The notes: generated from the sequence alone by a model not told the origin. 64,000 nt of DNA from Dyadobacter chenwenxiniae (GCF_022869785.1 NZ_CP094997.1:2976001-3040000), one strand, 5' to 3'. Counted from the first letter of the stretch, positions 26,068 to 36,414 are shown. Made by a program: numbers and translations.

Positions 26068-26087
26068 GTTATTTTCGATTTTAGTTG

Positions 26088-29000
26088 TTATGCAATCTTT
26101 TCTTCAATTCCGACCCAAAACCCAGCCGCATAGTGGAGCTTCAATCCTGAATCAGACCCCGAAACGGTATCCGTTTGAAAGACAATCATTACTCTTCCCG
26201 GATCCCCTAATGCAAGTCTTGCCGCTCGCGTCATTCTCTGAGGAGTTAGGCCGCCGCTAAGCCTCAACCCAGTAAGTATTTCCACGTCACCAGTACCTTC
26301 ATCGTAAATTCTACTATCAAGCAGCCCTGTACCCGGCGTATCCCATTTGGCAAGTCGGTTCTTGGTTCCTGTTCCGTCTACCGTTCCCGATGATCCTGAA
26401 TAGGTAATAACCCCAGTAGAACTGTTATAGCTGATCCCCCCAGTACCTGAAATAGACCCGCGTACCGCACTGGTGAAGTCAGTTATTTGAGAGGCAGTAT
26501 GCGTATGGGACGAATTGGCTTTGCCGGATAACAGAGAGTCAACCTGAGATTCAGTATAGGCGTCTGTTATCCCATACCCTGCAATTGTTGTCGGCTTGCC
26601 CGTTACGTCGTTCCAGGGCATATTATTACAGGCAATCACAAGGTTTCCTGAACCCACAAGCCTGCTTAGAGGATCGCCGCCGAATGTAATGTTGTTGCCT
26701 GTTACGAGATTACCCTTTGAGAAGGTGTTCTCTTTTCCATTAAGCCCCGAATCGACATTTGCTTTCGTGTACACATCCGTAATACCGTAGCCGGCAACCG
26801 TAGTTGGCTTTCCTGTCACATCATTCCACGGCATGCTATTGCACGCTATAACCAAGTCCCCCGATCCCACAAGTCTGTTTACCCCTGATCCTCCGAAAGT
26901 GATATTGTCGCCAGTAACCAGGTTACCCTTTGGAAATGTGTTCTCCTTCGTTCCCAGTCCGATATTGAAATCACCGATCGTTACACCATCCACTATCCCA
27001 AACCCTGAAAGTGTTGTAGGCTTTCCGGTTACAATCGTCCATGGTATAGCGGTTGCCGAAATGGTCACATTACCCGCACCAATCAACCTGTCTGTCAGTG
27101 TGCCGGACAAGACAATATTTGAACCCTGCACAAGGCTGCCTGTCGTAATCTCGTGGGTGTGGCTTGTAGTGGTAACTGCATTGGTAGTGGATGCATCTAA
27201 GGTTGAAGGCGTACCCAGATCAATAACCCGGTTCGCTGATAAATCCCCGCCACTTCCCGCTGCCATACCATCGCCGCCAAGTATCTGTTTCGCGTTCACC
27301 CATGGTTTATCTGCAATTGCCAGCCACACCCCCCATACGCCGCTTTCAACGCTTCTGAAAAACGCAGTACCATTCCTAAATGCAATGGTTGAACCAATAT
27401 CCGCATTCGTTGAATGAGGGATGTAAATACCATGGAAAGAAGAACTTCCGCCTGATGGTGAGTCAACTGCTGAAACATTGAACTTTGGTTTGGTATTGAC
27501 GTTTACCTGCGTCCACGGAAGTCCAGTACTGGCATTAACCAAATACCTCGCATCACCCCAAACGGTATCGAATGTTAATGTAAGGTTCGTCGCTATTGGG
27601 CCGCCGCCTAGTAATCCTACCCCTGTGTTAACTTCTTTCAAATCCACCCACGCCCGGCTTGCGATCTGATACCACGTACCCAATGCGCCCCCATTTGTGC
27701 CCCTGTAATAAGAGTTATCGCCCGACCGGGTAACAACAAGCTGAGAAACGTTTGATCCGCTTACGCCTGCGATTAGCATACCAGGAATAGCATTCGGCGC
27801 ATTGGCTGCGCCTGTTCCGATTAAAGCTACGCCCGTGAAATTGTATGCGTTTACATCGCCGAAATAGTTAGGGATTACGTTGCCCGTTGTAACGTTGGTC
27901 AATGGCATGTATTTAGCCAGTGACGCGCTTATAAGCTCTTCGATGTACTCTACTGTCACTAGATCCCCTGGATCCGCCCCTGTTACGATTGTGGCAACAG
28001 GTATAGCCGAAGTAACGCCAGTGCCGCCAGCCATACGGCCAATGACCGTTTTTGTGGGGATGTCTTGGATGTTGGCGAACTTGACGCCTTTCGCTTTGAG
28101 GCGCAGGTTATTAGGCGTTCCTCCCGCTGGGTTATCTGGACTTTCAGGGCCGTTAATTTCAATGCCGATATTATCGACACGTACACCAAATACTTTTTTG
28201 TAATCCAGAATCTCCTCAAACATTCCGTACCCCGCCAGATAATCCGTGAGGCTATCGGTCTCATCCTCATCAGGCACCCCGTCCGGGTCTTGGAACTCGC
28301 CGAACGAGAAGTCCGCTTGCAGAATCGCCGCGATCTCGCCAGTCGGGCCGCCAAGCCTACGAGTGACAATTGCGCGATGCGTGGTGTTTATTTCATGAAT
28401 TGTATCAATCTGAATACTGGTCAATCTACCAAACAATAGCAACGGCGACTCTGTAACCGGATTCGGGTATGAGATAAATTGAGGTTGTCCAGTATATTTA
28501 CTGATGTCAACTGTATTTAGCTGTCCTCCCCTGACTAACTGATATGTCCACCCTTCCCAGTCAAATTCGGAAGACTCGCCTATTGTTTTAACGTTGAATC
28601 CTGCAACTGGCAAAAGGTGCTCGCTTCCCGATTTGGGAAGTACCGCAAGTTGCTTGAAATTCAGAGAACCCGGCACTTTTCCCATTAGCGCCAGCGCCCC
28701 GCCTTTTGCTTCCGGTTTCTTTTTAACGAGTTCAAAATCAGTAAAGCGACTTACTATTTTGTTATCGTTCAGGTAAACGTATGCTTCAATTATATATTTG
28801 CCAATCTGATTGAGTGTATCAGCGCCGTAAACTCTATATTCGCCAGAGTTAGCGGAGTCTGGCAATGAAAAGCCCTTGGTGGTTAGAACTACCTGATTCT
28901 TGGTAAGCAATCGTAAGTCGACTTCATCGTGCTCAACTCCGCCAGTCACAAAGACAACGTCGCAGCCGTCTGGATTTTCAAACATGCTGCTACCGTCGAG

Positions 29001-32000
29001 AGCTATCTCGCCGATATTAACTGCGCCTTTACGAAGGAAGAATCTACCCGATGCTAAAAACTCTTCGTCATAAAGAGTAAATACTATATCCTGACGGCTG
29101 ACCGTAACCTTCGAAAGTTGCGTTGTGGTAAAATGACGATACTGGCCTGGCCCTGTTTGGATTCCGCCCGTTTCCTCAAACATAAGGTAGGTGCCGCTTT
29201 CTGTCTGTAGCACATTTTGGCTTACAGTTAATGGTGCATCGCTGCCGGTATCTCCGCCGCCAAACAGCGACATCTGCCACCAATCGTGAGAGCCTTTAAT
29301 CCTCGCACGAATATCCCATTTCCCGGCAGGAACTGGGTAAACTCCGGGGAGCGGGCCAATTACAGTCGGACTGCCGGACGACATATCCAGCAACTCATAT
29401 GTTATAATCGTTCTTGGAAATACCTTGATCGGTATCTCCACCTCGATGTAAAAAGCTGGAACTGGAACATACTCTTCTCCATTCGCCTCGGCTTCCGCTA
29501 TGGCTCGATCAATTGTCTTTTGCGCTTCCTCAGATGTTTGCTCTCCTACTTTGAAGGTAATCGAATAATCACCCACATAAATGGGCTTCCCTGTTACGGT
29601 AACATTCAAAAAAACAACGCTTTGATTAGTGACCCAGGACGGCTTATCTGTCACTAGCCACCGCAGATCATCGAAATTATAAACGTCTTCTTCTTCCTGA
29701 TCCGCATTGTTATACTTAACAACCTCAGATAGGTAGTTATTTAGATTCACCGAATCAGAGCTTAATTCGCCCGCGGTGAAAATAAGCGGTGGGATGTTTT
29801 CAAACAGCGCGGATAGCCTGCTACCCTGTTCAAGGGCGGCGGCAAGCTCCTCATCCGTGAGCGCCATGTCCTCCGCATTCAACCTTCCATTCGTGCTGTC
29901 TTGTTTGGATGGGTAAATGCCGTCTCCTTCACCTGGAACGGTGTTAAGTTGGCGAGATCCGGGAATGTAAGAATCTTGTTTTAATTCTTCCCTCGGAATT
30001 TCTTCATACTTGACCTCAATCGCAGAAAAGGTGATTTGCCGATTGTAGTCGTTGTAAGAAAACCTGGTTAAACGCATCCGGATTCCGCCCATATCCTGCA
30101 TAAGCAAGGTATGGAGGTACGAAAGCCGAGGAGCTCCCTGAGCCAATTTTATCACACCTTCGACGACTGTAAGAGGCCTGCTTGTCAAAGACAAGCGGTC
30201 GAGCATCATCGCCCGGTAGACGCTCATCGCCTCGTTTAGGTCGGGTCTTCGCCGCCATGTCCGAGTGTTTTCTTTTGATCCAGGCTTAGTCCAGGAACCT
30301 GCATACCACGGATTATAGTCTCCACTGATCAGGTTTATAGTTTTTGCTTCTTCATCGGTAACGTCGCCACGTTGCAAGACAGTTGCATACTTTGCAGATT
30401 CTTCTTTTGCAATAAATCCTTCAAGCGCGCCGTTGAGGTTGTATACTTTGTACCAATCACCAGGCAACCCTTGGTCATCGGCCATTTTATAAAATCTCAC
30501 ATAGATTTTATCGGCCGGCCACGGATCACCTGCTTTTGCAATAATAAGCGTATTGATTGCGACTGTAATTGAGAACGTGCCTTTTTTGACATTGTTCCGC
30601 ATTCCAATAATCTCCCAGCTTCCCCCTACTTCCGCCTGAGAACCACCATTATTAGGAACACGTGCAACAATCAAATCGCCGTTTTCAACAAGTACCCCAT
30701 TAACCCCACCCACACGACGGTATTCACCTGCCGGCACACCTGTCGCCGTCCAAGTCCAGTTAATATCCCTTGATCCAGGAGTCCACGTTGCAGCAGGGTA
30801 ATTAGGATTGCTAGAGACGTTCAGATCCCCTTTATTGGTAAGCGTTCCCATATCCACAGGAGGGATCCGGATCAATTGGAATTCTTGCGTAGCGCCCCGA
30901 TGCGTCTTATCCGCTCCCGCAAGAGCAACTCCCTGATCGGGGTCAACCCAAAAGTTATTTACTTTCCCGCTTTTAAATTCCCTGATAGGTATGCGGATGG
31001 ATATGAGAATATCAGACGCTAACGCATCTGTTTCATAATCGAAAGATATGGTAACGCTTTTGTCCCCTCGGCTAATAGTCCCACCAGGGGATTCTATGTA
31101 TTGAGTAGGCTCAATGTCATAGTATTTGTTTTTCAAGTTTGCCCCGACCATCCCCGTAAGGATAGGGATCAGGACCTGCAAGAATTTTTTCTTTTTCTTT
31201 TTTCGGTAAGGTTGAGGAGACTTGCCGTTGATTTTAAGCACACCTCTGCTAATTTCTCCTCCTATTTCGAAACGTTCCCATCCGTCGGTTGTGCTTTTGT
31301 TCATGTGGGTAAAATCCCACCCTACCAAGCCATTCTCATTCCATAGGACCATATTCCCATTGAGAAAAAAAGGCGCCTGCGTACCGAAATCTATTTCTGT
31401 CCGGTACTTGTTGATTGGAGGAAGAATCCGAACATTCCCGTCGTTCATTGTCGCCGAATCACCCTCTCCGTTAATGGAATAGGTAAATGGCATATCAGCG
31501 GGCGCGCCGGGATTATCAATGTCTATGTAGCCGGTAGCAAGCCCTGTTGCATTATCAACTGTTGAACGGATTACCCATCTGTTCTTTTCTTGTACAATCT
31601 CTGCGGTAAAATGATCGAGGATATCATTGACAATGACATCGCAGTACATCGCCTCACCATTATTATCGTAATAGCGGGAAACGTCAATCTCAAAACTGTT
31701 CAATCCTAATCGGTCATCGCCACCCCAGGTAGTTTCTACCATGTGGGTAGAAATGCGGATTGGCTGCGTAACGCCTATTGTGGCTAAACACTCCTTTATG
31801 ATTTGCAGACCGGTTTTTTTAAATTGGTCTGTTTGGTTTAAATATTTCTTTTTCGCAAGATGAGCAAGGCCGCAGCTGGCAGTAAGTTCGACGGTCCAAG
31901 GCGGCTTTCTGTGTGGTCGTCTTGCGTCCCAAGGCTCTATCCATCCAGACCAATTTATAACCCCCTCCTCTATATGCCAGATTTCGCAGAAATATGTTTT

Positions 32001-32243
32001 CCGGTTGAAAACGAAATCCTTTAAATCGTAATACTGACTCAAGAAGAGTGAGATCCGAGCCTGCGATGGAATGATTGGTTTTTCGAACATGCCATCAAAC
32101 CCGGCGTAATCATACCGAACGGCTCCGTTCAAACAAAACCATTCCGTAGCAGGGCCTCCGTAGCCCTCTTTCAGGAAGCGAACTTCTTTAATTACACCGT
32201 CAATATCGCGATAACGCGCAAAGTATTTAAGCCCTAGCGCCAT
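26088..32243 (-). CDS. Giant tail tip / receptor-binding fibre protein
   Basis: 2051 residues. The N-terminal 400 or so contain a tail-tip-like region (LKYFARYRDIDGVIKEV, then NWSGWIEPWDARRP). A Pro/Thr-rich part with Ig-like beta domains follows (about 830-1000, for example PSWVTNQSVVFLNVTVTG). The C-terminal 600 residues are fibre-like, with three tandem 71-residue repeats (VTGKPTTVAGYGI) and SSHTHTASQITDF, a common collagen/fibre adaptor motif. Expected at the distal tail, contacting the host surface. It overlaps the tape measure gene by one base. The repeat zone makes it a hot spot for host-range change. Confidence 0.85.
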   Translation of the reverse strand: MALGLKYFARYRDIDGVIKEVRFLKEGYGGPATEWFCLNGAVRYDYAGFDGMFEKPIIPSQARISLFLSQYYDLKDFVFNRKTYFCEIWHIEEGVINWSGWIEPWDARRPHRKPPWTVELTASCGLAHLAKKKYLNQTDQFKKTGLQIIKECLATIGVTQPIRISTHMVETTWGGDDRLGLNSFEIDVSRYYDNNGEAMYCDVIVNDILDHFTAEIVQEKNRWVIRSTVDNATGLATGYIDIDNPGAPADMPFTYSINGEGDSATMNDGNVRILPPINKYRTEIDFGTQAPFFLNGNMVLWNENGLVGWDFTHMNKSTTDGWERFEIGGEISRGVLKINGKSPQPYRKKKKKKFLQVLIPILTGMVGANLKNKYYDIEPTQYIESPGGTISRGDKSVTISFDYETDALASDILISIRIPIREFKSGKVNNFWVDPDQGVALAGADKTHRGATQEFQLIRIPPVDMGTLTNKGDLNVSSNPNYPAATWTPGSRDINWTWTATGVPAGEYRRVGGVNGVLVENGDLIVARVPNNGGSQAEVGGSWEIIGMRNNVKKGTFSITVAINTLIIAKAGDPWPADKIYVRFYKMADDQGLPGDWYKVYNLNGALEGFIAKEESAKYATVLQRGDVTDEEAKTINLISGDYNPWYAGSWTKPGSKENTRTWRRRPDLNEAMSVYRAMMLDRLSLTSRPLTVVEGVIKLAQGAPRLSYLHTLLMQDMGGIRMRLTRFSYNDYNRQITFSAIEVKYEEIPREELKQDSYIPGSRQLNTVPGEGDGIYPSKQDSTNGRLNAEDMALTDEELAAALEQGSRLSALFENIPPLIFTAGELSSDSVNLNNYLSEVVKYNNADQEEEDVYNFDDLRWLVTDKPSWVTNQSVVFLNVTVTGKPIYVGDYSITFKVGEQTSEEAQKTIDRAIAEAEANGEEYVPVPAFYIEVEIPIKVFPRTIITYELLDMSSGSPTVIGPLPGVYPVPAGKWDIRARIKGSHDWWQMSLFGGGDTGSDAPLTVSQNVLQTESGTYLMFEETGGIQTGPGQYRHFTTTQLSKVTVSRQDIVFTLYDEEFLASGRFFLRKGAVNIGEIALDGSSMFENPDGCDVVFVTGGVEHDEVDLRLLTKNQVVLTTKGFSLPDSANSGEYRVYGADTLNQIGKYIIEAYVYLNDNKIVSRFTDFELVKKKPEAKGGALALMGKVPGSLNFKQLAVLPKSGSEHLLPVAGFNVKTIGESSEFDWEGWTYQLVRGGQLNTVDISKYTGQPQFISYPNPVTESPLLLFGRLTSIQIDTIHEINTTHRAIVTRRLGGPTGEIAAILQADFSFGEFQDPDGVPDEDETDSLTDYLAGYGMFEEILDYKKVFGVRVDNIGIEINGPESPDNPAGGTPNNLRLKAKGVKFANIQDIPTKTVIGRMAGGTGVTSAIPVATIVTGADPGDLVTVEYIEELISASLAKYMPLTNVTTGNVIPNYFGDVNAYNFTGVALIGTGAANAPNAIPGMLIAGVSGSNVSQLVVTRSGDNSYYRGTNGGALGTWYQIASRAWVDLKEVNTGVGLLGGGPIATNLTLTFDTVWGDARYLVNASTGLPWTQVNVNTKPKFNVSAVDSPSGGSSSFHGIYIPHSTNADIGSTIAFRNGTAFFRSVESGVWGVWLAIADKPWVNAKQILGGDGMAAGSGGDLSANRVIDLGTPSTLDASTTNAVTTTSHTHEITTGSLVQGSNIVLSGTLTDRLIGAGNVTISATAIPWTIVTGKPTTLSGFGIVDGVTIGDFNIGLGTKENTFPKGNLVTGDNITFGGSGVNRLVGSGDLVIACNSMPWNDVTGKPTTVAGYGITDVYTKANVDSGLNGKENTFSKGNLVTGNNITFGGDPLSRLVGSGNLVIACNNMPWNDVTGKPTTIAGYGITDAYTESQVDSLLSGKANSSHTHTASQITDFTSAVRGSISGTGGISYNSSTGVITYSGSSGTVDGTGTKNRLAKWDTPGTGLLDSRIYDEGTGDVEILTGLRLSGGLTPQRMTRAARLALGDPGRVMIVFQTDTVSGSDSGLKLHYAAGFWVGIEEKIA
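26584..27150 (-). repeat. Tandem 213-bp coding repeats in the fibre gene
   Basis: Units beginning near 26584, 26796 and 27009 share TGKPTT...GYGI and LVTG.NITFGG blocks at a 213-bp (71-codon) period. The third unit is more diverged. Same frame throughout. Confidence 0.8.
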
Positions 32244-34747
32244 TAGAATCCTCTTATATTTTTGTTTCTGTCTTGCGCCTGACTAATCAAGATCAGCAAG
32301 TCTTGTCCGCTGATGCGCGCCTCGGCAATGAATCCGTTTCCGTTACCATGTCCGCCCATGTTCGAGATGCTTTTTTGGATCGTTTTTTCGACCATAGATT
32401 TCGGAGCAATGATTTCAGGGTCGTGCCGTGCATTTGGGTTGTCACCTACAACTGCAACCATCTTGCGGTACGCCATACCACTATTTGCAAACTTGGTGAG
32501 CCCGCTTTCTGCTTGTGAGTTGAGTTTGTTTTGTGCAGCCGTACCCAACGCGACCAAGCCGATACCGGCGACTAGTGCCAGGGCTGGATTTTTAGCGAAC
32601 ACTTTTAAGGCAATACCAGCCGTACCGGTAGCGATCAGAGATTTACCCATCTCCTTCATCATATTGGCCAGCGAACCCATTACTCTTTTGCCAAACTGCT
32701 CAATGCCTCCCGCGCCGGACATTAGGTTGCCTAACATTTCACCAAAACCATAAGCAACATCCGCTGCGGCCGTTTTGAGCGCAGAGGTAAGTCCAGAACT
32801 TAGGTCTTTTGTACCGTCGACAATTGAATAGACACGTTTGGCATACTCGTTATTGGATTCTCCGGCTATTTGAGTGATTTGATTGAAGTATTGCCGAATA
32901 TCACTGAGGCTGTTGCCGCCAACAAAATCAGATAATTCTAGCGATGCGGACTCCCTTATGGTGTCTCCAAATTTATTCTTTGCAATACTCCGGTTTAAGC
33001 TATCCAGCGTTTGTCCGGTTCGCAAATCACCGATGGCGCCAAGTCGATTTTTCGCTACTTCCCTTCCCGCATAAGTCGAATTCCCAATCGTTGAGCCAGT
33101 AGAATTACTCAGTTTTAACCGCTCAATGTTTAGAGCCTTAACTACCCCCACCAACTCTTTGTATGTGTTGGTAGCGTCCTTGATCGCTTTTTGGTCTTTG
33201 TAAACCTTAGATGCAAGGTCGATCTGCCAGTTAATGAAGCCCAGCTCTGTAAGATCTTTTGGTACCGCTACACCACGACCTTTGGGTGCTTTTGGATCTA
33301 CTTTTGGGATATTGCCAATTCCGCCTCCAACAAGATCATTAAATTTCTTTCTCAGGTTGTCGATTGCGGCTGTTGAAAAACCGGCACCTTTCGGAATTTG
33401 GATAGTGAGCGCATTAACAAGCTTATCAATCCCCTTTGTTAGGAAGCTGGTATCGATTCCTGTAATTAGGCCCATAGCTGATGGCAGAAACTTTAACAGC
33501 CCTCCAAGTATTTTCACCCCTGCATTCCCGATATGACTCAGGACATTAACCAGGCTGATACCCATGTTACCCCAGTCACCAGTAATGAGGTTTGCCGCTA
33601 CTTTAAAGAGTTCTACCAGGGCACTTAAAGAGGAACCTGCAACATCCGCCATTGTCTTCCAAATAGACGTATCTCCGACGGAAGTTTTGATGTCGTCCCA
33701 ATTGGCGATTATGGCCGTGCCCGCTATTGCAACAGCCGCAGCAATAGCGAATACCGTGCCGGTTGCAACCCCAATTCCGGCCGCAAACATTGCGGTGATT
33801 GAAATTGCTCCGCCTATGGCTGTAATTAGAACAGGAATTACTGTTGCCATTCCAGCAAAACCTAGTATCGCCTTTTGTGTTTTTGGATCAAGGGATTGAA
33901 ACTTCTCTGTCAACCCGCCAATCATTTCCGAAACCTCATTGATGGCCTTGGTAACACCAAACGCCTTATCCAGTGATTCACCGATGCTAGCTAATCCGAA
34001 CTTTGCATCATCGCCAAGTTTTTCCAGCGCCATTCCGGCGCCACCGGCAACGGGCGGTATTTTCTCGAGCTCTTTTATGAGCCCCTCAACGACTTTATCT
34101 ACTCCTAACTTTGTCAACTCCTCACCCGACGCGGTTCCAAACGCTTCAATCAATGCCCTTCTTGCCTGCGGAATCCTGTTCGCCAGTTCTTTAACATCAA
34201 CGGCGCTTACTATGCCTGTTGACAACATTTGAACAACGTTAGTGAGCGCTGGATTTAAGTCTATCGATGACTTTCCAGCCGCAGTAAGAGCATTTGCGAA
34301 AGCTGTAATACTGCGCTGGGCGAATTGAGATTCAACCCCGACAGCACGTAGTTGGAGCAGCGATTGGGCCGCACCCTGAATGCTAACGTTTGGAAGCTTA
34401 GCGAGCTCACGAACAGTTTTTAAAGACTCGCCGTAACCCTTTAATCCAATTTCCAGTTTTTCGAGATCCGCAAACGTCTTATATGCTGTGCCGGCTGCGA
34501 AAAGAGCTGGCAGGCTGCCAAACACAGAAAGCTGAGAACCGATGCTTTTTAATTCAGTCCCCAGCCTTGTCAATCCATTTCTAAAAACTTTTTGTTGGGC
34601 ATCAGCCGCGCGGTAAGCAGAAGAAACGTTAGAATTCACTTCACGCACAAAAAGAGCCGCCTCTTGACGAGCTTGACTTAGTGCTGTAATAAAACCAGTT
34701 GAACTACCGGTAATTCTTATGTTAGCGCCACCAACGGTTTCGGCCAT
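32243..34747 (-). CDS. Tail tape measure protein
   Basis: 834 residues. The N-terminal domain (about 70-270) shows the tape-measure signature GAAQSLLQLRAVGVE, LTAAGKSSIDLNPALTNVVQ and DVKELANRIPQARRAL. The centre (about 290-360) has hydrophobic transmembrane-like helices, and the rest is helical. Such proteins set tail length and may help DNA cross the envelope. Length implies a tail of roughly 120 nm by the usual rule of thumb (inference). Preceded by the tail chaperones and followed by the tail tip gene, as in siphoviruses. Confidence 0.92.
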   Translation of the reverse strand: MAETVGGANIRITGSSTGFITALSQARQEAALFVREVNSNVSSAYRAADAQQKVFRNGLTRLGTELKSIGSQLSVFGSLPALFAAGTAYKTFADLEKLEIGLKGYGESLKTVRELAKLPNVSIQGAAQSLLQLRAVGVESQFAQRSITAFANALTAAGKSSIDLNPALTNVVQMLSTGIVSAVDVKELANRIPQARRALIEAFGTASGEELTKLGVDKVVEGLIKELEKIPPVAGGAGMALEKLGDDAKFGLASIGESLDKAFGVTKAINEVSEMIGGLTEKFQSLDPKTQKAILGFAGMATVIPVLITAIGGAISITAMFAAGIGVATGTVFAIAAAVAIAGTAIIANWDDIKTSVGDTSIWKTMADVAGSSLSALVELFKVAANLITGDWGNMGISLVNVLSHIGNAGVKILGGLLKFLPSAMGLITGIDTSFLTKGIDKLVNALTIQIPKGAGFSTAAIDNLRKKFNDLVGGGIGNIPKVDPKAPKGRGVAVPKDLTELGFINWQIDLASKVYKDQKAIKDATNTYKELVGVVKALNIERLKLSNSTGSTIGNSTYAGREVAKNRLGAIGDLRTGQTLDSLNRSIAKNKFGDTIRESASLELSDFVGGNSLSDIRQYFNQITQIAGESNNEYAKRVYSIVDGTKDLSSGLTSALKTAAADVAYGFGEMLGNLMSGAGGIEQFGKRVMGSLANMMKEMGKSLIATGTAGIALKVFAKNPALALVAGIGLVALGTAAQNKLNSQAESGLTKFANSGMAYRKMVAVVGDNPNARHDPEIIAPKSMVEKTIQKSISNMGGHGNGNGFIAEARISGQDLLILISQAQDRNKNIRGF

Positions 34748-34752
34748 GACAT

Positions 34753-35058
34753 TTACTTAATTGCGTTCATTTTTGCCTCCCAAGCGGCCTTGTAGTCTGG
34801 GTCGATCTTCCTGGCCACTGGAAGCGCAGCTATCGCCTCCTTGCGGTCCTTATCTGTCGGTAATGGGTAAAATGTTTCTATTGGATCGATTTCACCACTT
34901 ACCAGAGCTGTTACCGACGCGTAAACCGTGTGGGCCTGGAATCTTGCCCGTTCCCACTCGTGATAGTAATCGTCTCGCCTCTGTTTGAAATGGCCTTCCC
35001 GTAAGAGATTGAATTCGTAAGGAGTTATATACCTCAAATCGCCGGGAGATATACCCAT
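34753..35058 (-). CDS. Tail assembly chaperone, downstream (GT-like) frame
   Basis: 101 residues if started at ATG 35058, but the frame is open without a stop back to 35217, overlapping the upstream gene in the -1 frame. The upstream extension reads EVKFDWRDYWRDAARMG, the expected tail chaperone T-domain start followed by GISPGDLRYITPYEFNLL. So it is probably made mainly as the C-terminal part of a -1 frameshift fusion with the preceding gene, like lambda gpGT. Role: chaperoning the tape measure protein before tail tube assembly. Confidence 0.78.
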   Translation of the reverse strand: MGISPGDLRYITPYEFNLLREGHFKQRRDDYYHEWERARFQAHTVYASVTALVSGEIDPIETFYPLPTDKDRKEAIAALPVARKIDPDYKAAWEAKMNAIK

Positions 35059-35096
35059 TCTAGCTGCATCTCGCCAATAGTCCCTCCAATCGAATT

Positions 35097-35483
35097 TTAC
35101 CTCGTTTTCGGGTTCTTGCTCTGATCCGCTTTCGGCATCATCGCGCTCACTCTCTCCAACAGAGGGATGAACGCTTGATTGGTAAACCCCACAGAATTTT
35201 GAAATGCAAGGGGTATTTTATTAAGCGACTCAATGTCTGCGCAGTCTTCAAATAGGCCAATAAATTCCTTTTCATTATCCCACTTCCGATCTTCTGGCTC
35301 AATGCCGTTTTGGATCAGAAATGGCAACATCTCGAAATCTGGCATATCATTTTGAAACAACGTAAACCCTGGCTTTTGCTCCTCGATACGCCTACGGGTA
35401 AAGATTCCGAAGTTGACTAGGTATTCGTTGTCGCCAAGTTTCAGCTTAACTTTCGTTTCCGAGAAATTCTTTAAGTCTTCCAT
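35097..35483 (-). CDS. Tail assembly chaperone, upstream (G-like) frame
   Basis: 128 residues, between the tail tube and the tape measure genes. N-terminal beta region (ETKVKLKLGDNEYLVNFGIF) then helices. It ends 38 bp before the ATG of the next gene, but that gene's frame runs underneath its last 120 bp in the -1 frame. The expected fusion point lies between 35217 and 35100. No textbook X-XXY-YYZ slippery heptamer is seen; G-GGG-TTT at 35190-35184 is the closest. Confidence 0.78.
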   Translation of the reverse strand: MEDLKNFSETKVKLKLGDNEYLVNFGIFTRRRIEEQKPGFTLFQNDMPDFEMLPFLIQNGIEPEDRKWDNEKEFIGLFEDCADIESLNKIPLAFQNSVGFTNQAFIPLLERVSAMMPKADQSKNPKTR

Positions 35484-35550
35484 TTCAGTTTAGTTATTAT
35501 TGAGCCCCTCAGGAATGAGGAGCCCATTTCTCATTGATGAAGTGATTTAG

Positions 35551-36009
35551 TTAGGTCTGCCTAGACAGAACAGGAACACCGTCAACGCGGAATCCCACAG
35601 TGTAAGTCCGAGCTTCTCCGTTGGACCCTGTTTCGCGAAATGTCGCAATACGAGCGAAAAACGTACGCACCGTATCGCCGCTAAACTTCCCAGCTAAGCG
35701 ATATTGATTTAATGGCTGCGGTTTAGTTTGCGCAAGCGTTTCAAAGTCAAAGGCTGAAACATTGTCCGCCGCTTCATCCCCGTACTCGAACACCATGCCT
35801 GTAAGCTGGAAATCGTACGTAGAATCTTCTCCGTCGTCCACAGTCCTTTTGCCGCTGTCGCAGTTCAATTCGAGAATGTTATTAGATAGCCCCCAGTCCT
35901 TAGATGTCGCGCAACCAACCATTGTAAAGTCCGGAGCTTGTACTGTGCCTTTATTCATAAAGACATTCACCTCCTTACTAAGGACGGCGGGTTCAATTCT
36001 TTCTGGCAT
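35551..36009 (-). CDS. Major tail tube protein
   Basis: 152 residues, beta-rich, with ILELNCDSGKRTVDDGEDST and a C-terminal RTYTVGFRVDGVPVL, fitting siphovirus tail tube subunits. Its place just upstream of the tail chaperones and after the tail completion gene supports the call. Polymerises as stacked hexamers on the tape measure protein. Confidence 0.82.
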   Translation of the reverse strand: MPERIEPAVLSKEVNVFMNKGTVQAPDFTMVGCATSKDWGLSNNILELNCDSGKRTVDDGEDSTYDFQLTGMVFEYGDEAADNVSAFDFETLAQTKPQPLNQYRLAGKFSGDTVRTFFARIATFRETGSNGEARTYTVGFRVDGVPVLSRQT

Positions 36010-36021
36010 TGTCTTTAGTTT

Positions 36022-36414
36022 TTACGTTGATGATTTTATTCTTGCGTATGCTTGAAATTCAATGGATTTCAAGTGGACTTCTGTATTCTCGTCATATCCG
36101 TCCGGAGCTTCTTCGCCGTTAAGGAATGTAATTCCAACATTGCCTACCATCCCGGAGTACTCATCTAATTTTTCACGTATTGCTATGATAGCATTTAGGC
36201 ATTTTAAATAATCTGCCCCCATAACACCGATCTCAACAACCCCCGTTTTCAGGCCCATATCTGCATCGCAATCGACCTTATTCATTCGATTTGCTGCTAC
36301 GAATACGGCAGGGTATACGGCCCTTTTAATAATGTTTGGGTATATCCTGGTGTCCACTATCGCCTTTAAAGGCAGGCTTTGCAATAGCAATTGGATTATG
36401 GCTTTTTCTATCAT
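36022..36414 (-). CDS. Tail completion / head-tail joining protein (DUF3168-like)
   Basis: 130 residues when started at ATG 36414 (MIEKAIIQLLLQ), which overlaps the stop of the HK97 gp10-like gene (ATGATATGA arrangement). Helix-strand pattern with IYPNIIKRAVYPAVFVAA and a C-terminal VHLKSIEFQAYA strand, typical of DUF3168 tail terminators that cap the tube at the head side. A longer frame to 36447 would overlap more and is not preferred. Confidence 0.75.
   Translation of the reverse strand: MIEKAIIQLLLQSLPLKAIVDTRIYPNIIKRAVYPAVFVAANRMNKVDCDADMGLKTGVVEIGVMGADYLKCLNAIIAIREKLDEYSGMVGNVGITFLNGEEAPDGYDENTEVHLKSIEFQAYARIKSST

Noticed and set aside
26584..27150. Possible CRISPR or intergenic repeat array
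   Set aside because: Repeats are 213 bp, in frame and within a fibre gene.
26833..27417. Rightward 194-residue frame
   Set aside because: Antisense shadow of the tail fibre gene; Pro/Val/Thr-rich translation reflects the fibre codons.
32313..32753. Rightward 146-residue frame
   Set aside because: Antisense shadow of the tape measure gene.
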